This document shows positions 1-6,405 of a DNA stretch of 6,990 nt, in pieces. The DNA comes from an uncultured Eubacteriales bacterium (GTDB lineage Bacteria > Bacillota > Clostridia > Oscillospirales > CAG-272). Numbering within the stretch: position 1 is the first letter of the stretch; each line of letters starts with the position of its first letter. The notes below the pieces were generated by a model that had not been told where the DNA came from, did not search any database, and worked only from the letters and a program-made list of their open reading frames with translations. Made by a program: the position numbers and the translations under genes. The DNA is taken from positions 1-6,990 of the forward strand of contig CAKSUH010000084.1 of assembly GCA_934500855.1 (NCBI GenBank), written 5' to 3'.

Positions 1-626
1 CCCTTGATCTCGTTGTTCACGCGGACATACAGCTCCACCAGCTTATCAATGCCGCCTTTTTCGATCATTTCGCGGCTTCCCCAGTGGTGATACGCCGCAA
101 TCAGCTTGCCGAACTGCGTGCCCCAGTCGCCGAGGTAGTTGATGCCGTAGCATTCGTATCCCGCGAACTCATGCAGTTTGCGCAGGGAATGTCCGATGAC
201 CGTGGTTCCGAGATGCCCGATGTGGAAAGGCTTTGCGACATTCGGCGAGGAATAGTCCAGCACCACCTTTTTGCCGCAACCGAAGGTCTGCGCGCCGTAC
301 CGCTCCCCTTTTTCCAGAATTTCGGGGACTACCGTACCGCCGAGATACGCGTTTGCGATGCGGATATTCAGATACCCGCCCGCGACCTCGACCGAGCCGA
401 TTGCCTCATCCGCCAGATCCTCCTTCAGCGCAGTTGCGATCTGAATCGGAGAACGGCGCAACTCACGGCTGAGTTTGAAACAGGGAAAGGCAAGGTCGCC
501 CATTGCGGGGTCGGGCGGATATTCGAGCATTCCCGCGATTTCGCCTGCCGTCAGCGCCGTGTCGGGGTTGACCTTCCGCACGCCCGCAAGAATCCGCTCC
601 GCAATTCTCTTTTTGATGGTTTGCAT
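1..626 (-). CDS. argS: Arginyl-tRNA synthetase, N-terminal 208 residues (cut by window edge)
   Basis: Class I aminoacyl-tRNA synthetase that charges tRNA-Arg with arginine in the cytoplasm, using ATP. The reading frame is open from the ATG at 626 to the left edge, so only 208 codons plus two bases are present of a protein that is usually about 550-590 residues. The N-terminal tRNA-binding (Add-1) domain covers roughly residues 3-110 and includes the family string MGDLAFPCFKLS at 42-53. The catalytic core begins at about 120 with DYSSPNVAKPFHIGHLG (124-140), where H135-I-G-H138 is the class I HIGH signature. NYLGDWGTQFG follows at 163-173. The KMSKS-like region and anticodon-binding domain lie outside the window. 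The start is supported by GAGG at 634-637, 7 nt upstream, and by a strong promoter at 660-688. It is separated by 92 nt from ybaK and probably has its own transcript. Identification is close to certain. Confidence 0.97.
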   Translation of the reverse strand, partial: MQTIKKRIAERILAGVRKVNPDTALTAGEIAGMLEYPPDPAMGDLAFPCFKLSRELRRSPIQIATALKEDLADEAIGSVEVAGGYLNIRIANAYLGGTVVPEILEKGERYGAQTFGCGKKVVLDYSSPNVAKPFHIGHLGTTVIGHSLRKLHEFAGYECYGINYLGDWGTQFGKLIAAYHHWGSREMIEKGGIDKLVELYVRVNNEIK

Positions 627-633
627 TTCAATA

Positions 634-637
634 CCTC
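634..637 (-). promoter_or_regulatory. Ribosome binding site of argS
   Basis: The minus strand reads GACGAGG, then TATTGAA, then the argS ATG at 626. The GAGG core sits 7 nt from the start codon, a normal Shine-Dalgarno spacing. It fixes this ATG as the start, and no better in-frame start lies nearby. Confidence 0.75.
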
Positions 638-659
638 GTCAAATTACAATAACTATATT

Positions 660-688
660 ATTATACTACTTTTCCCCGCCGTTTGCAA
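660..688 (-). promoter_or_regulatory. SigA-type promoter for argS
   Basis: On the minus strand a -35 box TTGCAA (688-683) is followed by exactly 17 bp and a perfect consensus -10 box TATAAT (665-660). Transcription would start near 653, giving a leader of about 26-28 nt before the argS ATG at 626, with the GAGG site inside it. It lies in the only real intergenic gap of the window, in a locally AT-rich stretch (640-670) that stands out from the surrounding G+C-rich coding DNA. The leader is too short for a T-box or other riboswitch. A 6-bp inverted repeat (676-681 and 706-711) brackets the -35 box; its meaning is unknown. I see no terminator between ybaK and this promoter, so some read-through into argS is possible. 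Confidence 0.8.
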
Positions 689-718
689 GAGGATTTTTTC
701 ATTTTCGGCGGTTTTCGC

Positions 719-1198
719 TCATTTCTTCGCGGTCAGCGGGGCGATCTGCGCGCCGACGAATTGCAAAAGCGCCGCGCGATCCAACAACAGCTGTGCGCCG
801 CGCGTGCCGGAACTGACCGTAACGCGGTCAAAATTCAACACGCTTTCGTCAAACCATGTTGGGAATTTCTTCTTCATTCCGATCGGCGAACAGCCGCCGC
901 GGATATAGCCCGTCAGTCCGAGCAGATCCTTGACATGAACCATTTCGATCTTCTTGTTCCCCGTCAGCGCCGCCGCAGGGCGCAGGTCGATCTCCTCCGC
1001 CACGGGAATGCAGAACACCACGGGTCCCGTCTTGTCCCCCTTCGCCACCAGCGTTTTGAACATCCGTTCGGGCGGAAAGCCCAACTCCTCGGCAATGTGA
1101 ACACCGCTCAGATCGTCCTCGTCCACGCGGTATTCCAGCACCTCATACGGAATTTTTGCGGCGTCCAGCATCCGCATCGCATTGGTTTTGGTTTTCAT
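719..1198 (-). CDS. ybaK: YbaK/EbsC-family Cys-tRNA(Pro)-type deacylase
   Basis: A 159-residue single-domain protein of the YbaK/ProX editing family. YbaK enzymes act in trans to hydrolyse mischarged aminoacyl-tRNA, classically Cys-tRNA(Pro) left by prolyl-tRNA synthetase. Family marks are K48 in FKTLV (47-51), matching the conserved catalytic-region lysine, and the glycine-rich loop GYIRGGCSPIGMKK (97-110). The length is typical of the stand-alone enzyme and there is no membrane or signal segment. The ATG at 1198 overlaps the recN stop codon as ATGA, which suggests translational coupling to recN. A GGAGG at 1209-1213, inside the recN 3' end, lies 10 nt upstream and supports the start. The exact substrate is inferred; related deacylases act on other mischarged tRNAs, so the Cys-tRNA(Pro) assignment is less certain than the family. 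Confidence 0.93.
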   Translation of the reverse strand: MKTKTNAMRMLDAAKIPYEVLEYRVDEDDLSGVHIAEELGFPPERMFKTLVAKGDKTGPVVFCIPVAEEIDLRPAAALTGNKKIEMVHVKDLLGLTGYIRGGCSPIGMKKKFPTWFDESVLNFDRVTVSSGTRGAQLLLDRAALLQFVGAQIAPLTAKK

Positions 1199-2889
1199 TC
1201 GTATCCTGCCTCCGTTCCGTTCGCATCCTTGCCTTCAATCATCTCCCGCGCGGCGTTCCGCTGCGCATCGGTCACATGAATACCGCCGAGAATCCGCGCA
1301 ATCTCTTCCACCCGCGCGTCCCCCGTCAGCCGCGTGACCGCCGTCTCGGCGCGCCCGTCGCGTTCGGTTTTGGTAATCAGGTAGTGGCAGTCCGCCAGTG
1401 ACGCGATCTGCGCCGAGTGCGTCACGCACAGCACCTGCGAACCTCTTGCCGTCTCCTTCAGCTTCAGACCGATCTTACGGGAGGTCTTACCCGAAACGCC
1501 CGTGTCGATCTCGTCAAAAATCACGGTGGTAGCCCCGTCCTGATCGTCAAGAGCCGAGCGAAGAGCCAGCATCATACGCGAAAGCTCACCGCCGGACGCG
1601 ATCTTTGCCAGCGGTTTGACCGGCTCCCCGGGGTTGGTTGCAATCAGAAATTCCACATCGTCCGCGCCGTTCTCTCCCGGAGCGGAAGGATCAACGCGGC
1701 TTTCCATCCGCACCTTCGGCATATCCAGAAACCGGAGTGCCTCGGTGACGCGCTCCACAACATCCTTTGCCGCGCGTACCCGCACACCGTGCAGCACCTC
1801 CGCACAGCGGTCACACTCCGCGCGCAGAGCCGCGCAGGTCTTTTCCAGTTCCGCGCGGGTCGCGTCCGAGCAATCCAATGACTCCAACTGCTCCGCCGCC
1901 CGTGCTCGGAAAGCAAGAATCTCCGCCACACTGCCGCCGTACTTCCGTTTCAGCTTTGCAATGGCATCCAGCCGCCCCTCGATGCGGTCAATCCGCACGG
2001 TGGGATCCTCACGGTCGGTGTCGGCAAATCCCGCAACCGTTTCGGCAACATCCACCACCTCGGACTCCGCAGAAGCAAGGCGCTCCGCCAATTCGTCCGC
2101 GCCGTCGATCAGCCCCGAGAGCGACCGCACCGCAGTTTCCGCGCGGCGCAACAACCCCGCCGCATCGGTCTTTTCCCCGCCCGCAAGCAGACGGTAACAA
2201 AGGTCAATCTGCCGTCCGATCTTCTCCAGATTCGCCAATCGGTCGCGCTCGTGCGTCAGACGGTCCTCCTCATCGGGATCGTGCAGTTTCACCGCGTCGA
2301 TGTCCTCCAACTGGTAGCGGAGCATCTCCTGAAGCCGCACCCGCTCGGATTCGTCATGCGTCAGGGAGGACAGCTTTTTTTCCGCCTCGCGCCATTTTCC
2401 GTAAGCCTCGCGGTAAGCCGCCAGCTCACCGTCCGACCGCGCGAATGCGTCCAGCAGTTCGCGGTGCGATGCCTTTTGCAGAAGCCTGTGGCTGTCGGTC
2501 TGCCCGTGAATGCTGATAAGGTAAGGCGCAATCTGCCGCTGAATCGCCTGCGTGACGATCTGCCCGTTCAGGCGGGTCTGCGTTCTGCCGTCCGCCGACA
2601 GTCTGCGCTGAAGCATCAGGGTGCGGTCGGGAGACGGGAAGCCCAGTTCGGCGAGTTTCCCGCACGCCGCGTCCGACAGATCCTCAAATACCGCGCCGAT
2701 AACCGCCTGTTCCTGCCCCGCGCGCACAATCTCCTTCGGAACGCGGTTGCCGAGCAGGAGGTTGATGCTGTCGATGATGATGGATTTGCCTGCACCGGTC
2801 TCACCCGTGAGAACCGACAGCCCGTCTCCGAATTCCGCATCGACCCGGCGTATGACCGCAATATTCTCGATATGTAATGCCCGCAACAT
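1195..2889 (-). CDS. recN: DNA repair protein RecN
   Basis: An SMC-like ATPase of 564 residues, the usual RecN length, that acts early at DNA double-strand breaks by bridging and holding broken ends for recombination. The N-terminal ATPase half has Walker A GETGAGKS at 29-36. The middle (about 150-390) is rich in charged and leucine/alanine heptad-like sequence, as expected for the short coiled-coil arms. The C-terminal half carries the ABC signature SGGELS (432-437), Walker B VIFDE (456-460, with D459 and E460) followed by DTGVSG, and the switch histidine H491 in THS. The N-terminus MLRALHIENIAVI matches the family start. The ATG lies one base after the argR stop with only a weak G-rich Shine-Dalgarno, so it is probably coupled to argR. 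The argR-recN pairing is conserved in Firmicutes. All ATPase motifs are intact. Confidence 0.98.
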   Translation of the reverse strand: MLRALHIENIAVIRRVDAEFGDGLSVLTGETGAGKSIIIDSINLLLGNRVPKEIVRAGQEQAVIGAVFEDLSDAACGKLAELGFPSPDRTLMLQRRLSADGRTQTRLNGQIVTQAIQRQIAPYLISIHGQTDSHRLLQKASHRELLDAFARSDGELAAYREAYGKWREAEKKLSSLTHDESERVRLQEMLRYQLEDIDAVKLHDPDEEDRLTHERDRLANLEKIGRQIDLCYRLLAGGEKTDAAGLLRRAETAVRSLSGLIDGADELAERLASAESEVVDVAETVAGFADTDREDPTVRIDRIEGRLDAIAKLKRKYGGSVAEILAFRARAAEQLESLDCSDATRAELEKTCAALRAECDRCAEVLHGVRVRAAKDVVERVTEALRFLDMPKVRMESRVDPSAPGENGADDVEFLIATNPGEPVKPLAKIASGGELSRMMLALRSALDDQDGATTVIFDEIDTGVSGKTSRKIGLKLKETARGSQVLCVTHSAQIASLADCHYLITKTERDGRAETAVTRLTGDARVEEIARILGGIHVTDAQRNAAREMIEGKDANGTEAGYE

Positions 2890-2890
2890 A

Positions 2891-3346
2891 TCAGATGCCC
2901 CGCAAGAAGTTGTGTACCTGACCCGAGAGCATCTTGGCGCAGTCCTCGTCCTGCGTTACGATCAGAATGGTATCGTCTCCCGCCACGCAACCGAGAATCT
3001 GATTCGCCTGCATCCGATCGATTCCGGACGCAACCGCCGGAGCAAGACCCGGATAGGTTTTCAGCACAACCAGATTCTGCGCATACTGAACGCTGATAAT
3101 CGAGTCGATCAGAGCCGCGCTGAAACTGACTGCGGGTGACGGTTCCGCGTGTTTGGGGAGCACATAGCGATAAGTCCCCTTGCCTGTTGTCATTTTTGCA
3201 ATCTGCAACTCGCGGATGTCACGGGATATCGTTGCCTGCGTTGCATTATAGCCGTATTCGCGCAGGCGTGCGAACAACTCATCCTGCGTTTCGATTTCAT
3301 AGCGTGAAATCAGCTCCAGGAGCTTTTCCTGTCGGTTTCGTTTCAT
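2891..3346 (-). CDS. argR: Arginine repressor ArgR/AhrC
   Basis: Hexameric arginine-sensing regulator of 151 residues, normal for the family. With bound arginine it represses arginine biosynthesis genes and, in bacilli (AhrC), activates catabolic ones. Residues 1-65 form the winged helix-turn-helix: YGYNATQATISRDIRELQIAK (31-51) holds the recognition helix with S41-R42-D43. GKGTYRYVLP (55-64) is the wing. The C-terminal oligomerisation and arginine-binding domain (about 75-151) contains GCVAGDDTILIV (119-130), where D124-D125 are the conserved arginine-contacting aspartates. The start is well supported: AAAAGGAG at 3355-3362 overlaps the nadK stop and sits 8 nt upstream of the ATG. The gene lies 15 nt after nadK and 1 nt before recN. 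I found no ARG-box palindrome next to it by eye, so autoregulation is not shown here. Confidence 0.98.
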   Translation of the reverse strand: MKRNRQEKLLELISRYEIETQDELFARLREYGYNATQATISRDIRELQIAKMTTGKGTYRYVLPKHAEPSPAVSFSAALIDSIISVQYAQNLVVLKTYPGLAPAVASGIDRMQANQILGCVAGDDTILIVTQDEDCAKMLSGQVHNFLRGI

Positions 3347-3361
3347 GCCGTTTTCTCCTTT

Positions 3362-4240
3362 TCAGAAATGCGAATCCCGCAGCTTTTGGCACAGGACCCG
3401 ATAAAAGCCGGTTTTGCGGAATCGCACCAGCTTGGTCTCCAGCTTGGAGCGTGTGACGCGAACCGTTTGCCCGCGTCCCATTTCAAAGCTCACCTTCCCG
3501 TCCACGGTCAGATAAAGCTGTTTTTCCCGCTCGCAGATGTTGCGGATCTCCAGAACCGAGCGGTCCGAGAAGATCAGCGGTCTTGCCGCAAAGGAATGCG
3601 GGCAGATCGGGGTCACGCAAAAACACGGGACCGTCGGATCCACAATCGCACCGCCTGCCGACATGGAGTATGCCGTGGAGCCGGTCGGGGTCGCAACAAT
3701 CAGCCCGTCCGCACGATAAGATGTCACCGTTTCGCCGTTCTCGCGCAGTTCCAGATCAATCACCCGCGCCACCGAGCCGTTTGATACCACCGCATCGTTG
3801 AGCGCGTAGCAGAAGGACTTCAGCTCTCCGCCCGTGCCGAGCAGATCAACGCGCAGCATGGAGCGTTTCTCGAGGGTATAGTCTCCCGTGAACAGCCTGT
3901 GCAGGTCATCCGTCTCCCCCGCCTCCAGCTCCGCCATATAGCCGAGCCTGCCGAAATTGATTCCGAGAATCGGCGTGCCTCGCGTTGCCGCACGCCGCGC
4001 CGCCTCCAGAATGCTCCCGTCGCCGCCGAGCACGATGATGACATCCGCCTCGGCATACAGGGAATCGATCGGCAGGAAGCGGAATTCGGGACGGTTCCGA
4101 TGCGCACGCACCAGCTTGTCCCGATGGAAAGCGGCAATCAGGACCTCTCCGCCCTCACCGATCAGCTTATCCGCCGTATCGGCAGCCGCCTTCAGCTTTT
4201 CGGGAATATTAAAGTTTGTTATCAACGCAATTTTCAGCAT
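3362..4240 (-). CDS. nadK: NAD kinase
   Basis: ATP- or polyphosphate-dependent NAD kinase making NADP+ in the cytoplasm, 292 residues from the chosen start. Motifs, numbered from that start: GGDGS at 72-76 (diphosphate-binding loop with the catalytic-region aspartate), GINFGRLGYMAEL at 93-105, LNDAVV at 147-152 (N148, D149, NAD contacts) and ADGLIVATPTGSTAYSMSAGG at about 177-197, the glycine-rich hallmark. PTVPCFCVTPICPHSFAARPL and LTVDGK follow in normal order. An in-frame ATG at 4261 would give 299 residues, but the ATG at 4240 is preferred: it has AAAAGGAG 6 nt upstream and the following MLKIALITNF is the usual first beta strand. This start overlaps the end of tlyA by 32 nt. argR follows after 15 nt. 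Confidence 0.97.
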   Translation of the reverse strand: MLKIALITNFNIPEKLKAAADTADKLIGEGGEVLIAAFHRDKLVRAHRNRPEFRFLPIDSLYAEADVIIVLGGDGSILEAARRAATRGTPILGINFGRLGYMAELEAGETDDLHRLFTGDYTLEKRSMLRVDLLGTGGELKSFCYALNDAVVSNGSVARVIDLELRENGETVTSYRADGLIVATPTGSTAYSMSAGGAIVDPTVPCFCVTPICPHSFAARPLIFSDRSVLEIRNICEREKQLYLTVDGKVSFEMGRGQTVRVTRSKLETKLVRFRKTGFYRVLCQKLRDSHF

Positions 4241-5033
4241 AACCGTCTCCTTTTGCAGCATTCGCGGTCACCGCCGCGATACGCCCGGCGGAAAGCGGCG
4301 GAACGGTCTGTCCCACCGTCAGATGTATGAGAAATTCGCGGTTCCCGTCTCCGCCGAGAATCGGCGACGGAATCAGTCCCGCCACGCAAAGTCCCAGCGA
4401 TTCGGCACAGACCGTAACCCGCTCGACCGCAAGCCTGTGTGCGCGCGGATCACGGACAATTCCGCCTTTTCCGATGTTCGCACGCCCAACCTCAAACTGC
4501 GGTTTGACGAGACAGACCGCGTCTCCGACCGACTCCAACAGCGCGGGAAAACGCGGCAGAATCAGCGTGGCGGAAATGAACGACACATCCATCACGATCA
4601 GGCGCACTCTGCCGCCGATTGTCTCCGCGGTCAGATCCCGCGCGTTGCAATGCTCGTAAGAACGCACGCGCGGATCCTTGCGGAGTGCTTCCGCAAACTG
4701 ACCCGAACCCGAATCCACCGCCGCAACCTCTGCGGCGCCGCGGCGGAGCAGGCAGTCGGTAAAACCGCCCGTGGACGCGCCGATATCAAGCGCCCGCCAA
4801 CCGGACGGATTCAGACCGAAGGCATCGAGCGCCGCTTCCAGTTTGTTTCCGCCCCGGCTGACGAACCGCTCGGGTCCGGATACCGTAACGGTGTGCGCCC
4901 CTTCTTCGATTTCTTCAGCCGGGCGTCGCAGAGGCTTGCCGTCCAATGTCACAAGTCCCGCCAGAATCAGCCGCTTTGCCTGTTCCCGGCTCGGCGCATA
5001 GCCGCCCGCCGCAAGGAATACATCCGCCCGCAT
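4209..5033 (-). CDS. tlyA: TlyA-family 23S/16S rRNA 2'-O-methyltransferase
   Basis: SAM-dependent rRNA cytidine 2'-O-methyltransferase/hemolysin-A family protein, 274 residues. An S4 RNA-binding domain spans about 1-60 (MRADVFLAAGGYAPSREQAK and RLILAGLVTLDG), joined by FVSRGGNKL (57-65) to an FtsJ/RrmJ-like Rossmann domain. The SAM motif is ALDIGASTGGFTDCLL (81-96). The K-D-K-E tetrad can be placed at K64, D149 (MDVSF), K177 (VKPQFEVGR) and E233 (NREFLIHL). GKGGIVRDP (188-196) is also typical. The protein starts right at the S4 domain with no N-terminal extension, as in type I TlyA enzymes that methylate only 23S C1920 in characterised cases; that subtype is an inference. The acidic strand reads VDSGSGQF (106-113), where many homologues have VDVGYGQL. 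The C-terminal tail runs 32 nt into nadK. Its Shine-Dalgarno is poor, and the stop codon of the PAP2 gene is 4 nt upstream, suggesting coupling. Confidence 0.96.
   Translation of the reverse strand: MRADVFLAAGGYAPSREQAKRLILAGLVTLDGKPLRRPAEEIEEGAHTVTVSGPERFVSRGGNKLEAALDAFGLNPSGWRALDIGASTGGFTDCLLRRGAAEVAAVDSGSGQFAEALRKDPRVRSYEHCNARDLTAETIGGRVRLIVMDVSFISATLILPRFPALLESVGDAVCLVKPQFEVGRANIGKGGIVRDPRAHRLAVERVTVCAESLGLCVAGLIPSPILGGDGNREFLIHLTVGQTVPPLSAGRIAAVTANAAKGDGYAENCVDNKL
4247..4254 (-). promoter_or_regulatory. Ribosome binding site that decides the nadK start
   Basis: AAAAGGAG on the minus strand, inside the tlyA coding end, lies 6 nt before the ATG at 4240. The competing upstream ATG at 4261 would place this site inside the nadK coding sequence, which argues for 4240 as the real start. 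Confidence 0.75.
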
Positions 5034-5037
5034 TGCG

Positions 5038-5514
5038 TCACCCGTGAAATACGGGAATCAGGTGGAAGAGCAGTGCCACCACAACCCCGAGAATCGCGCC
5101 GCAGGCAACCTGCAGAGGGGTATGTCCGATCAGCTCGCGGAAATGTTCGGGCAGTTGCTTTTTGTCCTTTTCGGTAAAGACCCGTCCCAGAAGCGTATTC
5201 AGTGCCTGCGACTGCTTGCCCGTCTCCCGCCGCACACCGACCGCATCGGTGATGACCACAATGCACAAAAGCGCGCTGATGGCAAAGCCGCGTGAGGCAA
5301 AACCGTCCGTCACGGCAAACGCCGTACAGAGCGCGCAGACCGAAGCGGTATGAGAGGAAGGCATTCCGCCTGTCCCGAACAGCATGGCGTGGACCGAAAA
5401 ATCCCGCTGACGGAAAACGCCCGTGAAAATTTTGATGATCTGTGCCGTAAACCATGCTCCCACCGCGCTGATGCCCCAATAGTTCGTAACAAGAGCCTTG
5501 ATTGCTTCTCCCAT
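5038..5514 (-). CDS. yuiD: Divergent PAP2-family membrane protein (DUF212, YuiD-like)
   Basis: A 158-residue integral membrane protein of the acid phosphatase/vanadium haloperoxidase-related DUF212 family (Bacillus subtilis YuiD). Its biochemical role is not established. Visible marks are AQIIK (24-28), GTGGMPSSHTASV (47-59, with PSSH resembling the PSGH phosphatase motif), TDAVGVRRETGKQ (89-101), and ELIGHTPLQV (127-136). Hydrophobic stretches at about 11-31, 56-70, 77-91 and 134-153 suggest several membrane segments. The ATG immediately follows the ispA stop (TAA-ATG), and GGGAG at 5521-5525, in the ispA 3' end, lies 6 nt upstream. Being coupled to a prenyl diphosphate synthase, it might act on a lipid phosphate or pyrophosphate, but this is only contextual. 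In related clostridia dxs commonly comes next; here tlyA follows after 4 nt. Confidence 0.93.
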   Translation of the reverse strand: MGEAIKALVTNYWGISAVGAWFTAQIIKIFTGVFRQRDFSVHAMLFGTGGMPSSHTASVCALCTAFAVTDGFASRGFAISALLCIVVITDAVGVRRETGKQSQALNTLLGRVFTEKDKKQLPEHFRELIGHTPLQVACGAILGVVVALLFHLIPVFHG

Positions 5515-6405
5515 TTATTTCTCCCTTTTCAAAAGCCACTCCGCCAACGAAACCAAAATCTCCGAGGACGGATAGCGGCGAATCGCACGGCACGCGTCGG
5601 CTGTCAGGCGCTCGGCGTAAAGTCGCGCTTCCTCTTCCGTGCAGAACGATAAGAATGTGTTTTTGTGATGCGCCTCGTCTACATGAACCCGCTTGCCGAG
5701 GGTCGCTTCATCTCCCTTGCGGTCCAAAAGATCGTCCACAATCTGGAATACCAAACCGATATTTTCGGCGTAACGCACGACCTGCTCCATCGCCGGATCC
5801 TCAATCCGCACGCCTGCCGCCAAAGCTCCCATGACCGATGCGGCGCTGATAAGCGCACCTGTTTTGAGCGATTGCAGACGAAACACCTCGTCCTGCGTCA
5901 GTTTGCGTTTTTCTCCCTCGATGTCCATGATCTGACCGCCGATCATGCCGTAGCGCCCCGCGCATCCCGCAAGGTATGCCACCGCCATGGCGGAAAACTC
6001 CGCGCCCGCTGCCGTGTTGGTTGCCGCCGCCTCAAATGCGCCAGTAAGCAAGGCGTCTCCTGCCAGAACCGCCACGCCTTCTCCGAACACCTTGTGATTG
6101 GTCGGCTTGCCGCGCCGCAGGTCGTCATTGTCCATACAGGGCAGATCGTCATGAATCAGGGAATAGGTGTGCACCATTTCCACCGCGCAGGCAAACGGCA
6201 AAGCCGCCGCTTCCTCGCCGCCGAACAGTCGGCAGAATTCAAGCGTCAGGGTGGGACGGATGCGCTTTCCGCCCGCAAACAGGCTGTATCGCTCCGCATC
6301 CAGAAGGACCTGCAGATCGGGATCGTCCGTATAGTATTCCCGCAGGGCGTTTTCGGTCAGCGTCGCATTGCGGTGCAGAAGCAGTTCCAGCGTTTCATCT
6401 GTCAT
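5515..6405 (-). CDS. ispA: Polyprenyl (farnesyl) diphosphate synthase
   Basis: Trans-prenyltransferase of 296 residues that condenses IPP with DMAPP and GPP to farnesyl diphosphate, the precursor of undecaprenyl carriers and quinone side chains. The substrate-binding motif GGKRIRP is at 45-51. The first aspartate-rich motif DDLPCMD (86-92) has the two-residue insertion of bacterial type II enzymes. GMIGGQIMDIEGE (153-165) and KTGALI (181-186) follow, and the second aspartate-rich motif is FQIVDDLLD (220-228) with LGK at 236-238. All metal-binding aspartates are present. Y81-S82 before the first motif agree with FPP-length product, but geranylgeranyl diphosphate cannot be excluded from sequence alone. 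The ATG overlaps the xseB stop by 4 nt (ATGA). The position after xseA-xseB is the conserved one in Firmicutes and proteobacteria. Confidence 0.97.
   Translation of the reverse strand: MTDETLELLLHRNATLTENALREYYTDDPDLQVLLDAERYSLFAGGKRIRPTLTLEFCRLFGGEEAAALPFACAVEMVHTYSLIHDDLPCMDNDDLRRGKPTNHKVFGEGVAVLAGDALLTGAFEAAATNTAAGAEFSAMAVAYLAGCAGRYGMIGGQIMDIEGEKRKLTQDEVFRLQSLKTGALISAASVMGALAAGVRIEDPAMEQVVRYAENIGLVFQIVDDLLDRKGDEATLGKRVHVDEAHHKNTFLSFCTEEEARLYAERLTADACRAIRRYPSSEILVSLAEWLLKREK
5521..5525 (-). promoter_or_regulatory. Ribosome binding site of the yuiD-like gene
   Basis: AAAAGGGAG lies within the last codons of ispA, with GGGAG 6 nt before the ATG at 5514. The ispA stop TAA sits between this site and the start codon, so ribosomes ending on ispA are placed directly at the next start. 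Confidence 0.7.

Noticed and set aside
627..718. Possible T-box or arginine-regulator (ARG box) site upstream of argS
   Set aside because: The predicted leader is under 30 nt, far too short for a T-box. The AT-rich stretch around 640-665 does not form the imperfect palindrome expected of an ARG box.
676..718. Possible Rho-independent terminator after ybaK
   Set aside because: The only inverted repeat has six base pairs, a 24-nt loop and no following T-run on the minus strand, so it lacks the form of a terminator.
84..1279. Long plus-strand open frames opposite argS and ybaK
   Set aside because: Opposite strand encodes ArgS with HIGH motif and a YbaK-type deacylase. The plus-strand products show no family features and run across the argS promoter.
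1417..2877. Several overlapping plus-strand frames opposite recN
   Set aside because: They are shadows of recN, whose Walker A, signature and Walker B motifs are all in the minus-strand frame.
3957..5177. A 406-codon open frame on the plus strand opposite nadK and tlyA
   Set aside because: It lies antisense to two genes with complete family motifs, its translation is arginine/serine-rich without recognisable domain, and long antisense frames are expected in G+C-rich coding DNA.
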